Below are positions 38,132 through 45,594 of a stretch of DNA of 59,908 nucleotides, one piece after another. This DNA comes from Sulfurimonas sp. (GTDB taxonomy: Bacteria > Campylobacterota > Campylobacteria > Campylobacterales > Sulfurimonadaceae), in contig JAMOSN010000027.1 in the NCBI GenBank assembly GCA_027068455.1, positions 1 to 59,908 on the forward strand, given 5' to 3'. The position numbers were made by a program, and so were the translations under genes. The first letter of the stretch is position 1. The number at the start of each line of letters is the position of its first letter. The notes under the pieces are model-generated. The model was not told the DNA's origin, did no database searches, and saw nothing but the letters and a program-made list of their open reading frames with translations.

Positions 38132-38617
38132 TTATAAACTTTGTATTTGTTGTGAAAGTTGATCTAAATTATCTAGTTTACGTATCATACTATCTTGTTT
38201 ATAAAGAGAATCTTTGTATCTTTTTATAAAAAAAATAGAGGGTACATCATAAATATTAAAACGTTGAATAAACTTTAAGGAGGTGTTTGTTCCAGCACGT
38301 AAGAAAGTGGTATGTGTAGAGTTTTTTCCAACTTTGTTATAGTAGTCTATAGCTAGGATGGGAAGATTGAGTTGGAGTTTTGAGAGTTTTTCAATAGTGC
38401 CTTTTTCTCGTGATGAGTAAAAAACAACAATGTATTTTTGTTCTTTAGGAAAGAAAATATTATTTTTTTCATAAAAAACAAACTCTTTAAAATCTATAAA
38501 TTTGTATTCAGAAAATTTGTAGTTAAAATAGGCAAATGCACCAGCAACCATCGCGGCACCAAAAAAAGAGGCTAAAACAGTAGTGAGAGAAAAGAGGCTC
38601 TTTGCTCCTCTTCTCAT
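38132..38617 (-). CDS. Membrane-anchored thioredoxin-fold-like protein without CxxC
   Basis: 161 aa from ATG 38617 (AGGT 7 nt upstream), in preference to the adjacent TTG. One N-terminal membrane helix (residues ~9-33, SLTTVLASFFGAAMVAGAFAYF). The rest has a thioredoxin-like outline: EQKYIVVFYSSREKGTIEKLSKL where a CxxC would normally sit, and IYDVPSIFFIKR with the cis-proline-type VPS motif. No cysteines at all, so it cannot be a redox thioredoxin; it may be a scaffold or chaperone. Position between trxA and trxB, 15 and 12 nt from its neighbours, suggests a linked role. Confidence 0.6.
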   Translation of the reverse strand: MRRGAKSLFSLTTVLASFFGAAMVAGAFAYFNYKFSEYKFIDFKEFVFYEKNNIFFPKEQKYIVVFYSSREKGTIEKLSKLQLNLPILAIDYYNKVGKNSTHTTFLRAGTNTSLKFIQRFNIYDVPSIFFIKRYKDSLYKQDSMIRKLDNLDQLSQQIQSL

Positions 38618-38632
38618 CAAGTTACCTAAAAA

Positions 38633-38953
38633 TTACGCTAAAAGAGCGTCTAGTTTTTCAGCAAGTGCTTGTTTTGATTGTGCACCAACAATTTGATCTA
38701 CCATCTCACCATTTTTGAAGAACATGATAGTTGGGATTGAACGGATACCAAATTTAACAGCAATATCTTGCTCTTCATCAGTATTTACTTTACAGATTTT
38801 TGCTTTTCCATCATAATCTTCTGCTAATTCTTCAATTACAGGAGCAATCATACGACATGGTCCACACCATGGAGCCCAAAAGTCAACTAACGCTACACCT
38901 TCAGAAAGTGTTGCTTCAAAATCTGCACCAGTTAATTCTATATATTTACCCAT
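38633..38953 (-). CDS. trxA: Thioredoxin
   Basis: 106 aa cytoplasmic disulfide reductase. Active site WAPWCGPCRMIAPVIEELA and the cis-proline loop IRSIPTIMFFKNGE are intact. ATG 38953 has AAGGA 7 nt upstream. First gene of the trxA - membrane protein - trxB operon, with its own TATAAT promoter at 38988-38993 (minus). Confidence 0.97.
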   Translation of the reverse strand: MGKYIELTGADFEATLSEGVALVDFWAPWCGPCRMIAPVIEELAEDYDGKAKICKVNTDEEQDIAVKFGIRSIPTIMFFKNGEMVDQIVGAQSKQALAEKLDALLA

Positions 38954-38987
38954 TAGGATTTCCTTTTATATATTTATTGTGTGAAGT

Positions 38988-38993
38988 ATTATA
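38988..38993 (-). promoter_or_regulatory. -10 box for trxA
   Basis: Reads TTGTATAAT on the minus strand, about 35 nt before the trxA start codon. Confidence 0.6.
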
Positions 38994-39028
38994 CAAGCGT
39001 AATTATTAATTTGAACTTTATAGAACTT

Positions 39029-39118
39029 TTATCTATTTGTTTTTAGTAATTTGTTAACAATAAAGAAAAAAATGCCACCCCTACAGCCAAAAAAAGGAGT
39101 TTTTTGAAACAAGTTCAT
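39029..39118 (-). CDS. Candidate 29-aa hydrophobic peptide (uncertain)
   Basis: A minus-strand frame from ATG 39118 encodes a 29-residue peptide with Lys/Arg ends around a Phe-rich hydrophobic core (begins MNLFQKTPFFGCRGG). An extended -10 box TGTTATAAT lies at 39156-39164 and AAAGGAG at 39136-39142. However, that ribosome site is 17 nt from this ATG, and better spaced (10 nt) for another ATG at 39125 that gives only 14 codons. The ribosome site can pair with CTCCTTT at 39093-39099. Small size, basic ends and the buried ribosome site resemble type I toxins, but it may instead be a short sRNA ending at the T7 tract (39086-39095). Confidence 0.3.
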   Translation of the reverse strand: MNLFQKTPFFGCRGGIFFFIVNKLLKTNR

Positions 39119-39142
39119 GTAGCATCGGTACGAGTCTCCTTT
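39093..39142 (-). ncRNA. Candidate small RNA or leader with terminator-like hairpin
   Basis: On the minus strand AAAGGAG (39136-39142) pairs with CTCCTTT (39093-39099), followed by further T residues. With transcription starting near 39149 from TGTTATAAT this would give an RNA of ~60 nt ending in a U-run. A separate promoter lies closer to trxA, so this is unlikely to be just the trxA leader. Confidence 0.35.
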
Positions 39143-39155
39143 CGATAAGAGGTGT

Positions 39156-39164
39156 ATTATAACA
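39156..39164 (-). promoter_or_regulatory. Extended -10 box on the minus strand upstream of trxA
   Basis: Perfect TGTTATAAT. It is ~200 nt from trxA, which has its own -10 at 38988-38993, so it most likely drives the small RNA or peptide at 39029-39149. Confidence 0.5.
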
Positions 39165-39209
39165 TTCATAGTAACTCTTTTTTTCAAATTATTTTATAGG
39201 AACTGTTTG

Positions 39210-39215
39210 TATAAT
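39210..39215 (+). promoter_or_regulatory. -10 box for the globin gene
   Basis: TTTGTATAAT with TATAAT at 39210-39215, 32 nt before the globin ATG. Confidence 0.5.
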
Positions 39216-39247
39216 TTTACCAAAATTTCATACAGAGGGCTTTTTAG

Positions 39248-39691
39248 ATGGATTTAAAAATAACAGATGGAGAGATTGGCGTACGTCCGCCAGTTGCCAA
39301 ACCACATCCAGGCTTTTTACATGAAGTGGGTGAAGAGAGATTTAAAAAGCTTGTGTATGATCATTATGAAAAGATAAAAACAAGCGATATCGCTTTTTTA
39401 TTTCCAGTGAATGATGATGATGATTTTGCCGAAGCGCAAAAACATGCTTTTGATTTTCTCATAGAGATTAGTGGTGGTCCAAAATATTTTAGCCAATCAC
39501 GAGGTGATCATCAGATGGTGGGTCGTCATGCACCTTTTCGCATTGATGAAGCAGCACGCAAATCATGGTTGGCACTTTATAAGCCGCTTCTTGAAGAGTT
39601 AGAAGGTGAGGGAATTACTCCTGAGTATATAGAGTCATTTTGGAACTATTTGGATATTTTTTCCATGTGGCTGGTCAACACTGAGAGTTAA
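39248..39691 (+). CDS. Truncated-hemoglobin-like globin
   Basis: 147 aa. The segment DHQMVGRHAPFRIDEAARKSWLALYKPLLEEL matches the F-helix/proximal-histidine region of truncated hemoglobins (RHxPF followed by the G-helix WL), and LVYDHYEKIKTSDIAFLFP fits the B/C helices. Probably binds O2 or NO in the cytoplasm for detoxification or oxygen sensing. Group assignment is uncertain. Own promoter; 3' end overlaps convergent hisK by 4 nt. Nearby thioredoxin genes fit a stress-handling region. Confidence 0.8.
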   Translation: MDLKITDGEIGVRPPVAKPHPGFLHEVGEERFKKLVYDHYEKIKTSDIAFLFPVNDDDDFAEAQKHAFDFLIEISGGPKYFSQSRGDHQMVGRHAPFRIDEAARKSWLALYKPLLEELEGEGITPEYIESFWNYLDIFSMWLVNTES

Positions 39692-40467
39692 AAAGTTAAA
39701 AACTTTTTCTCTCTTTTTATAAAATAGACACATTCTGTGTACCCTGCATCTCTGGCAAGTTGGATAATCTCGTCATTGAAGAGTCCAACCTGAGAGGGTT
39801 TATGTGCATCAGAGGCAAAAGTGATAGGGATATCCATAGCAAAAGCTTTCTCTAAAAGCTCTTTGGATGGATATGGCTGGGCCACAGGTTTTCTGTACCC
39901 TGCAACATTAAGTTCTAAAACCATATCAGCTTCTTTGATAGCTTGAAGTGCATTGTGTGCAAGCTCTGTTATGTTGCGTGTTGGCATAAATTTAAACACT
40001 TTTATAAGATCAAGATGCCCCACAATGTCAAAAAGTTTACTGTTTGCCATATTCTCAACTGCTAGAAAATATTTTTCCCATATCTCATCAATATCTTCAC
40101 TCTCATAACGACCAATAAATTCTGGATTGTCAAATCCCCACTTCTCTATAAAATGGACAGAACCTATAAGATAGTCAACATCAGCTTCAAGTACCCGCTT
40201 ATCCATATGACCTTCAAGGTAGTCCACCTCATACCCAAGAAGAATGGTGATGGAGTCTTTGTACTTCTCTTTTGCACTAAGTATCTCCTGCTCATAATCT
40301 TTCATATCATCAAAACTCATACGGTAATGGGGATCAAAGTCCATAGGTGCATGATCTGCAAATCCAAATACTTGCGTGTTGGATGCTATAGCGGCTTGAA
40401 TATATTCATCTACGCTTCCCTCAGCATGGTTGCATCGGGGGGTGTGGTTATGTAAATCAACTATCAT
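39688..40467 (-). CDS. hisK: Histidinol-phosphatase, PHP family
   Basis: 259 aa. PHP-domain metal ligands are visible in order: DLHNHTPRCNHAEGS, FADHAPMDF, YEVDYLEG, LIGSVHFIEKWGFD, DIVGHLDLIK and FASDAHKPSQVG. Together with the length this fits HisJ/HisK-type histidinol phosphatases (penultimate step of histidine synthesis) better than other PHP phosphoesterases. Divergent from cheZ, sharing overlapping promoter boxes. Confidence 0.85.
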   Translation of the reverse strand: MIVDLHNHTPRCNHAEGSVDEYIQAAIASNTQVFGFADHAPMDFDPHYRMSFDDMKDYEQEILSAKEKYKDSITILLGYEVDYLEGHMDKRVLEADVDYLIGSVHFIEKWGFDNPEFIGRYESEDIDEIWEKYFLAVENMANSKLFDIVGHLDLIKVFKFMPTRNITELAHNALQAIKEADMVLELNVAGYRKPVAQPYPSKELLEKAFAMDIPITFASDAHKPSQVGLFNDEIIQLARDAGYTECVYFIKREKKFLTF

Positions 40468-40496
40468 TTTTTCTCTCGTATTTATATATTTTATGC

Positions 40497-40503
40497 TATT
40501 ATA
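40497..40503. promoter_or_regulatory. Overlapping divergent -10 boxes, hisK(-) / cheZ(+)
   Basis: Plus strand TGCTATTAT (TATTAT 40497-40502) faces cheZ; minus strand ACTATAAT (TATAAT 40498-40503) faces hisK. The two boxes share five bases in the near-palindrome CTATTATAG. Confidence 0.45.
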
Positions 40504-40550
40504 GTGCTAATTAATAAATTGAGAGTAATTTTGATTGATGGAGATGTTTT

Positions 40551-41231
40551 ATGACTCAAGAGGAACTAGATGCACTGATGAGCGGCGGAGTTGATATGGA
40601 TGATATCTCAGAAGAGGAAACAGCTGAGATAGAGGATGATACACAGGATGTACCTACAGAAGAAACAGATGAACTTTTAAATAAAATCGAAGAAGCACAA
40701 CTTCCTCTTCCTGCAACAGATGAAAATAAAATGGTACATCAATTAGATGATGTTACAAAAGAGTCTGAAGAGAAAGCAACAGAGATTTTTGATATTATCG
40801 AAACTATCAGTAGTGATTTGATGGATAAAGAGGAGAATCTTAACCATGTCAATGAGGTTATTGCTTCTAATATAGAACTTTTTGAAAAGCTCTGTAACAA
40901 GTTTCCTGATGTAGAAATTTTTAACACGCAACTGCAAAAAAACCAAGAAGCACAAGATGAGATTAGTGAAGTGATTGAAGTGTTGCAAAATAGCGGTGAT
41001 TCGATAATGACAGTGATGGATATTATGCAGTATCAAGATATTCACCGCCAAAAAATTGAGCGTGTTATTAATGTTATGCGTGCACTTTCTCGTTATATGA
41101 ATACCCTTTTTGAAGGTAAAATTGAAGATGAGAAACGTGTTTCATCTGCAACACATATTCATGGTGACAGTCATAATGATGTAGCTTCAACAGAAGATAT
41201 CGAAGCACTTTTGGCACAATTTGGTTCTTAG
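40551..41231 (+). CDS. cheZ: CheZ-type phosphatase of CheY-P
   Basis: 226 aa. The first residues TQEELDALMSGG resemble the FliM N-terminal CheY-binding peptide. An acidic linker follows, then a long helical hairpin (~70-190) with IMQYQDIHRQKIERV, in which Asp163 and Gln167 match the D-x3-Q catalytic pair of CheZ. The C-terminus TEDIEALLAQFGS resembles the CheZ helix that captures CheY-P. Remote CheZ homologues of this type (HP0170) precede the U32 peptidase gene in Helicobacter and Campylobacter. Terminates chemotactic signalling at the flagellar motor. Confidence 0.8.
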   Translation: MTQEELDALMSGGVDMDDISEEETAEIEDDTQDVPTEETDELLNKIEEAQLPLPATDENKMVHQLDDVTKESEEKATEIFDIIETISSDLMDKEENLNHVNEVIASNIELFEKLCNKFPDVEIFNTQLQKNQEAQDEISEVIEVLQNSGDSIMTVMDIMQYQDIHRQKIERVINVMRALSRYMNTLFEGKIEDEKRVSSATHIHGDSHNDVASTEDIEALLAQFGS

Positions 41232-42524
41232 ATGAAAAAAGTTGAATTATTATCTCCAGCAGGAACACTAGAAAAGTTAAAAATTGCCTTTGATTACGGT
41301 GCAGATGCTGTATATGGAGGGGTGAGCCATTTCTCTTTACGTATAAGAAGTGGTAAAGAGTTTACTTTTGAGGATTTTGAAGAGGGGATTAAGTATGCAC
41401 ACGCAAGAGGGAAAAAGGTGTATGCTACTATTAATGGGTTTCCTTTTAATTCTCAGTTAAAACTTTTAAAAAAACATATATTGAAAATGGCAGAACTCAA
41501 ACCTGATGCTTTCATCGTCGCAACCCCTGGAGTTTTAAAACTTGCGCATGAATTAGTACCTGATATGCCGCTGCATCTCTCTACACAAGCAAATGTGATG
41601 AATGTGCTTGATGCCAAAGTGTATTATGATATGGGGGCTACCCGTATCATTACGGCACGAGAGATTAGTCTTAAAGATTTAAAAGCGATTAAAGAAGAAT
41701 TGCCAGAGTTAGAACTTGAGGTTTTTGTTCATGGTTCAATGTGTTTTGCCTATTCTGGTCGTTGTCTTATTTCAACACTTCAAAGTGGTCGTGTACCAAA
41801 TCGTGGAAGTTGTGCCAATGACTGCCGTTTCCCTTATGAGATATATGCGGCCAACCCTGAAACAGGTACTCTTTTCAAGCTTGAAGAGGAGGAGGGGATT
41901 GGTACATATATTATGAACTCCAAAGATCTTAATCTTGCAAGCCATATTGAAGAGATACTTGATTCTGGTGTTGTGGATAGTGTCAAGATTGAGGGGCGAA
42001 CAAAAACTGCATATTATGCAGCTGTGACTGCCAAAGCGTACCGAATGGCGATAGATGATTATTATGCCAAAAAAATTGATACACAAAAATATCAGTACGA
42101 GCTTGAATCTTTACAAAACCGTGGTTATACTGATGCTTATTTGGTTTCGCGCCCTTTTGAAAAGCATGACACGCAGTCATTAGACTTCACAATGCAACTC
42201 GGTACCCATCAGGTAACAGGTGTGACTAACGAGGAGGGCACACATTATATGTGTAAATTTACCACAAGAGCTGGTGATGAACTTGAAGTGGTGGCACCTC
42301 TTGATGCCAAGATAGCCCTCGTTGATAATGATATAGGATTAACTTATGAAAAAGATGGCAGACTCTATTTGAAGTTTAAACAGTTGCGTGCTAAAAACGG
42401 CAAAATCTGGGAAGCGGTACACAGTGGTAATATCAATCCTATTGAACTGCCGACACAGTTTCCTCCATTTACATTCTTTAGAATTCCATCCCATCCAGAT
42501 ATGGGAACGTATCCTAAAAGCTAA
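41232..42524 (+). CDS. U32-family peptidase-like protein (YegQ/TrhP type)
   Basis: 430 aa; ATG directly after the cheZ stop. N-terminal ELLSPAGTLEKLKIAFDYGADAVYGG and the U32 signature EVFVHGSMCFAYSGRCLISTLQSGRVPNRGSCANDCRFPY with its cysteine set. Family members RlhA and TrhP add hydroxyl groups to rRNA or tRNA from prephenate; length and the C-terminal domain fit TrhP/YegQ, so tRNA uridine hydroxylation is a fair inference. Classical labels (collagenase PrtC in Helicobacter) are doubtful. Confidence 0.88.
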   Translation: MKKVELLSPAGTLEKLKIAFDYGADAVYGGVSHFSLRIRSGKEFTFEDFEEGIKYAHARGKKVYATINGFPFNSQLKLLKKHILKMAELKPDAFIVATPGVLKLAHELVPDMPLHLSTQANVMNVLDAKVYYDMGATRIITAREISLKDLKAIKEELPELELEVFVHGSMCFAYSGRCLISTLQSGRVPNRGSCANDCRFPYEIYAANPETGTLFKLEEEEGIGTYIMNSKDLNLASHIEEILDSGVVDSVKIEGRTKTAYYAAVTAKAYRMAIDDYYAKKIDTQKYQYELESLQNRGYTDAYLVSRPFEKHDTQSLDFTMQLGTHQVTGVTNEEGTHYMCKFTTRAGDELEVVAPLDAKIALVDNDIGLTYEKDGRLYLKFKQLRAKNGKIWEAVHSGNINPIELPTQFPPFTFFRIPSHPDMGTYPKS

Positions 42525-42551
42525 AATATTTAAAATATCTTTTTAAAATGC

Positions 42552-42557
42552 TATAAT
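42552..42557 (+). promoter_or_regulatory. Extended -10 box for purE
   Basis: TGCTATAAT with TATAAT at 42552-42557, 29 nt before ATG 42586. Confidence 0.6.
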
Positions 42558-42585
42558 TTTGCCATCAAATTGTAAGGATAAATAT

Positions 42586-43083
42586 ATGAAGTTTGTTTCA
42601 ATTGTTATAGGGTCAAAAAGTGACTATGAAGTTATGAAGTCGTGTGCAGATACATTGGAGGCTTTTGGTGTGAATTATGAGTTGATTATCTCTTCTGCTC
42701 ACCGTTCACCAGAGAGAACAAAAGAGTATATTCAAAATGCTGAAGCAAAAGGTGCACAGGTGTTCATCGCCGCAGCTGGTATGGCAGCACACTTAGCAGG
42801 TGTTTTGGCTTCTAAAACTGTAAAACCTATCATCGGTGTACCAATGTCGGCTTCAGCGCTTAGTGGTATCGATGCACTTCTCTCAACTGTACAAATGCCA
42901 GCTGGAATGCCAGTTGCTACTGTTGCTATAGGAAAAGCAGGAGCTATTAACTCAGCATATTTGGCTATGCAGATTTTAGCACTTGAAAATGAAGAGCTTG
43001 CTATTAAACTTCAAGAAGATCGTATAGCAAAAGCAAAAAAAGTTGAGATGGATTCTTTGGAAATCGAAACTATTATAAAATAG
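42586..43083 (+). CDS. purE: N5-carboxyaminoimidazole ribonucleotide mutase
   Basis: 165 aa from ATG 42586 (AAGGA at 7 nt), in preference to a longer in-frame ATG without ribosome site. It contains the family motifs [47 protein letters not shown] and [16 protein letters not shown]. It rearranges N5-CAIR to CAIR in purine synthesis; no adjacent purK. Same order (U32 - purE - DUF3972) as in Campylobacter. Confidence 0.96.
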   Translation: MKFVSIVIGSKSDYEVMKSCADTLEAFGVNYELIISSAHRSPERTKEYIQNAEAKGAQVFIAAAGMAAHLAGVLASKTVKPIIGVPMSASALSGIDALLSTVQMPAGMPVATVAIGKAGAINSAYLAMQILALENEELAIKLQEDRIAKAKKVEMDSLEIETIIK

Positions 43084-43106
43084 TTAAAAGTGTAGGGGTT
43101 AGAACT

Positions 43107-43586
43107 ATGACATGGATGAGTGAGCAAGAATACAGTGAGATGACAGGACTAGAGATGTCAGCAATTGATGATTTGATAGCACGTGGAAAACTTACTGCAA
43201 AAGAGGAAGATGGTGTACGATATATAGACCCTTCCAAAGGTGCCACTGATGTTGTAGTCCCTGCAAAACTTCAAGAATTACATCAAAAAAATACACAAGA
43301 GATGGTAGTACAACCAGAGTTTATTGAAAAAACAATAGGTACTATCATCAATCTTCATGAGAAAGTTCTTGACGCCAAAGATGAAACACTCGAAGCTGTT
43401 CGTACTGAAAATGAGTTTTTACGTGAAGCTTTGGCATCTCTTCAAGAACTTTATGATGAAGATAGAAAAACTATCCATACTCTTCAAGAACAATTGAAAC
43501 TCTCCCAACAGGAGGTGGAGTTTATGCGTCGTAAATATAAGCTAATGTGGAACAAAGCTATAGATGAGCATACAACTAACCTATGA
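43107..43586 (+). CDS. DUF3972-type helix-turn-helix / coiled-coil protein
   Basis: 159 aa. The N-terminus WMSEQEYSEMTGLEMSAIDDLIARGKLTAKEEDGVRYID looks like a MerR-type helix-turn-helix/wing used for DNA or partner binding. Residues ~85-150 form a coiled coil with heptads (ENEFLREALASLQELYDEDRKTIHTLQEQLKLSQQEVEFMRRKY). It matches the Campylobacterota DUF3972 family that lies between purE and glyQ. Function unknown. Overlaps the next gene by 4 nt. Confidence 0.7.
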   Translation: MTWMSEQEYSEMTGLEMSAIDDLIARGKLTAKEEDGVRYIDPSKGATDVVVPAKLQELHQKNTQEMVVQPEFIEKTIGTIINLHEKVLDAKDETLEAVRTENEFLREALASLQELYDEDRKTIHTLQEQLKLSQQEVEFMRRKYKLMWNKAIDEHTTNL

Positions 43587-44440
43587 GAATAGATGAAGCC
43601 TGTGTTGGGTGTATCATCAATCAAAGTGCCAGAGTTGCTGATGCATTAGGTGCTGATAAAATTTTGGCACATAAACTTGTCTCTAGTGTTGAGCAGATGA
43701 GTGAAGATTTCTCTTTTGAACAAACACCCCCTGAGATTGCTGCTGATGTTTATAAAAAGATGGCAGATATTGCCCATAGAAAAGATTTATATGAGGAACA
43801 AAAGCAACACGCAACCATACAGGCACTCTCTTTTGTACCTTTTTTAGAAGAGAAACTCTCTAACACGCAAGATAAACTTCTTACTGCTACGAAAATTGCT
43901 GTTGCTGGTAATGTTATAGATTTGGCAGCGGAGGTTGCATTTGATCTAAAACATGAACTTGAGAAAATCTTTCATACAGAGTTTGCCATTAATGATGTGA
44001 ATAGATTGGATAAAGAGTTAAGAGATGCTTCTTCTGTTGTGGTTTTAGGTGATAATGTTGGTGAGCATATATTTGATTATCTTTACATAAAAACACTCAA
44101 AAAGCTCTATCCACAGATCCATTTTTCCTATTTTGTTCGAGGTCTCCCCATCATCAATGATGTGACAATGAAAGAGGCTCAAGAGGCTGGCTTTGAAGAG
44201 TTGTGTGAGTTAGTAGATAGCGGTGTTAATACTCCTGGATTTACATATACTCGTGCAACACCGTATGCACAAAAACTTTTTGACAATGCTGATTTGGTTA
44301 TAAGTAAAGGGATGGGGAATTATGAGTGTTTAACTCCTACCCATAGGAAAAATATCTGTTTTTTGCTAAAAGTGAAATGTGGTGTTGTGGGTGCCTCTTT
44401 GGGAAAAGAGATAGGAGATATTATTTGTTATCTCACTTAA
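43583..44440 (+). CDS. DUF89 / ARMT1-like damage-control phosphatase
   Basis: 285 aa. N-terminal cysteine pair CVGC and the DUF89 motif series VVLGDNVGEHIFDYLYI, YFVRGLPIINDVTMKEAQEAGF, GVNTPGF and DLVISKGMGNYECLT match the metal-dependent damage-control phosphatases (subfamily I), which remove harmful phosphorylated side-products of metabolism. Substrate cannot be told from sequence. ATG overlaps the DUF3972 stop by 4 nt. Confidence 0.85.
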   Translation: MRIDEACVGCIINQSARVADALGADKILAHKLVSSVEQMSEDFSFEQTPPEIAADVYKKMADIAHRKDLYEEQKQHATIQALSFVPFLEEKLSNTQDKLLTATKIAVAGNVIDLAAEVAFDLKHELEKIFHTEFAINDVNRLDKELRDASSVVVLGDNVGEHIFDYLYIKTLKKLYPQIHFSYFVRGLPIINDVTMKEAQEAGFEELCELVDSGVNTPGFTYTRATPYAQKLFDNADLVISKGMGNYECLTPTHRKNICFLLKVKCGVVGASLGKEIGDIICYLT

Positions 44441-44458
44441 TTATAAGCCTTAAGCCGC

Positions 44459-44464
44459 TATAAT
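44459..44464 (+). promoter_or_regulatory. -10 box for glyQ
   Basis: GCTATAATTG with TATAAT at 44459-44464, 26 nt before ATG 44491. Confidence 0.5.
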
Positions 44465-44490
44465 TGCACAATTTTTACAAGAGAGAGATA

Positions 44491-45375
44491 ATGATAACTT
44501 TTAGCGAAATGTTACTCAAATTACAAGAGTTTTGGATGAAACAAGGGTGTAATATAGTACAGCCTTACGATATTCCAGCAGGTGCTGGTACTTTTCATCC
44601 AGCTACTTTTTTACGTTCACTCGATTCTACACCATGGGCTACAGCGTATGTTGCACCATCACGTCGTCCGACAGATGGTCGTTATGGAGAAAATCCTAAC
44701 CGTTTGGGAAGCTACTATCAGTTTCAAGCTATTATCAAACCATCCCCTGACAATATTCAAGAGCTTTATTTAAAATCTTTGGAGTATCTGGGGCTTGATG
44801 TTAGTAAACATGATATCCGTTTTATCGAAGACAACTGGGAATCTCCAACACTTGGTGCATGGGGTCTTGGCTGGGAAGTGTGGCTTAATGGTATGGAGGT
44901 AACACAGTTTACTTATTTTCAGCAAGTTGGAGGGATTGAATGTAACCCAGTTACTGCTGAAATCACTTATGGAACAGAGCGTCTTGCGATGTATCTTCAG
45001 GGAGTCGATACTGTTTTTGATATTGTGTGGAACATCGCTCCAGATGGTACTAAAACACTTTACAAAGATGTGCATAAAGAGAGTGAGATAGAGTTTTCCA
45101 AGTACAACTTTGAAGTAGCTGATACTGCGATGCTTTTTGAAGAGTTCAATGCAAAAAGTGCAGAGTGCCTAAGAACACTTGAAGCGGGTTTACCACTTCC
45201 TGCGTATGATTTGTGTATGATGGCTTCTCATGTTTTTAATGTTTTAGATGCAAGAAAAGCTATCAGCCAAACAGAGCGCCAAAACTACATTTTAAAGATT
45301 CGTGAACTTTCTCGTGGATGTGCAGAGTTGTATAAAGCACAAGAAGAGGAACGAAACAAACGAGTGAACTCATAG
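44491..45375 (+). CDS. glyQ: Glycine-tRNA ligase alpha subunit
   Basis: 294 aa from ATG 44491. Catalytic subunit of the bacterial alpha2-beta2 enzyme. Motifs: [60 protein letters not shown] and [22 protein letters not shown]. The beta subunit gene is not adjacent, as in Campylobacter. The ribosome site (AGAGAG) is weak. Followed by the structured small-peptide locus. Confidence 0.96.
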   Translation: MITFSEMLLKLQEFWMKQGCNIVQPYDIPAGAGTFHPATFLRSLDSTPWATAYVAPSRRPTDGRYGENPNRLGSYYQFQAIIKPSPDNIQELYLKSLEYLGLDVSKHDIRFIEDNWESPTLGAWGLGWEVWLNGMEVTQFTYFQQVGGIECNPVTAEITYGTERLAMYLQGVDTVFDIVWNIAPDGTKTLYKDVHKESEIEFSKYNFEVADTAMLFEEFNAKSAECLRTLEAGLPLPAYDLCMMASHVFNVLDARKAISQTERQNYILKIRELSRGCAELYKAQEEERNKRVNS

Positions 45376-45434
45376 ATATTTCAATTTGTCATATTTTTTA
45401 GAAGTTTTTTGATTTTTTGTTAGTATGTGGGTGT

Positions 45435-45457
45435 TCCTACCGATTGTATCGGTAGGA
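45435..45457 (+). repeat. 5' stem-loop of the small-peptide RNA
   Basis: TCCTACCGAT (45435-45444) and ATCGGTAGGA (45448-45457) form a perfect 10-bp stem with loop TGT. It would sit at or near the 5' end of the RNA if transcription starts ~7 nt after the weak -10 TAGTAT (45421-45426). Confidence 0.6.
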
Positions 45458-45459
45458 CA

Positions 45460-45594
45460 AATCTACTATAAGGAGTATTAAGATGAACTATCTTAATATA
45501 ATCCTGAAAGTTTTAACTATTGTTTATATAATAGTTAAAATCTATCAGGCTTTTAATTAGAGGGTTGCCCCCCCTCTAATCCTTGTAGTAGATT
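45460..45594 (+). ncRNA. Highly structured RNA enclosing a small ORF (type I toxin-mRNA-like)
   Basis: AATCTACTATAAGGA (45460-45474) pairs with TCCTTGTAGTAGATT (45580-45594) over 15 consecutive base pairs with one G-U. This closing helix buries the ribosome site AAGGAG (45470-45475). Inside lie three more stems: TATTAAGAT/ATCTTAATA (45476-45484/45490-45498) holding the start codon; TTTTAACTATT/AATAGTTAAAA (45511-45521/45530-45540), extended by CCTGA/TCAGG (45503-45507/45545-45549); and ATTAGAGGG/CCCTCTAAT (45556-45564/45572-45580) holding the stop codon. Together they make a multibranch fold. Type I toxin mRNAs such as hok and aapA1 use 5'-3' pairing of this kind to stay untranslated until processed. 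Confidence 0.7.
45483..45560 (+). CDS. 25-aa hydrophobic peptide, candidate type I toxin
   Basis: ATG 45483 is preceded by AAGGAG with 7 nt spacing, one of the best ribosome sites in the window. The peptide (begins MNYLNIILKVLTIVYIIVKI) is almost entirely hydrophobic with two lysines and would span the inner membrane once. Size, composition and the fold of its RNA fit pore-forming type I toxins. I do not recognise the exact family. A minus-strand extended -10 box at 45592-45600 could make the antisense RNA. Alternatives: a leader peptide of recG, or a small membrane-protein subunit. Confidence 0.6.
   Translation: MNYLNIILKVLTIVYIIVKIYQAFN

Noticed and set aside
39081..39125. 14-codon minus-strand frame with better ribosome-site spacing than the 29-codon frame
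   Set aside because: Too short to judge and composition unremarkable; kept only as a reason for doubt about the 29-aa candidate.
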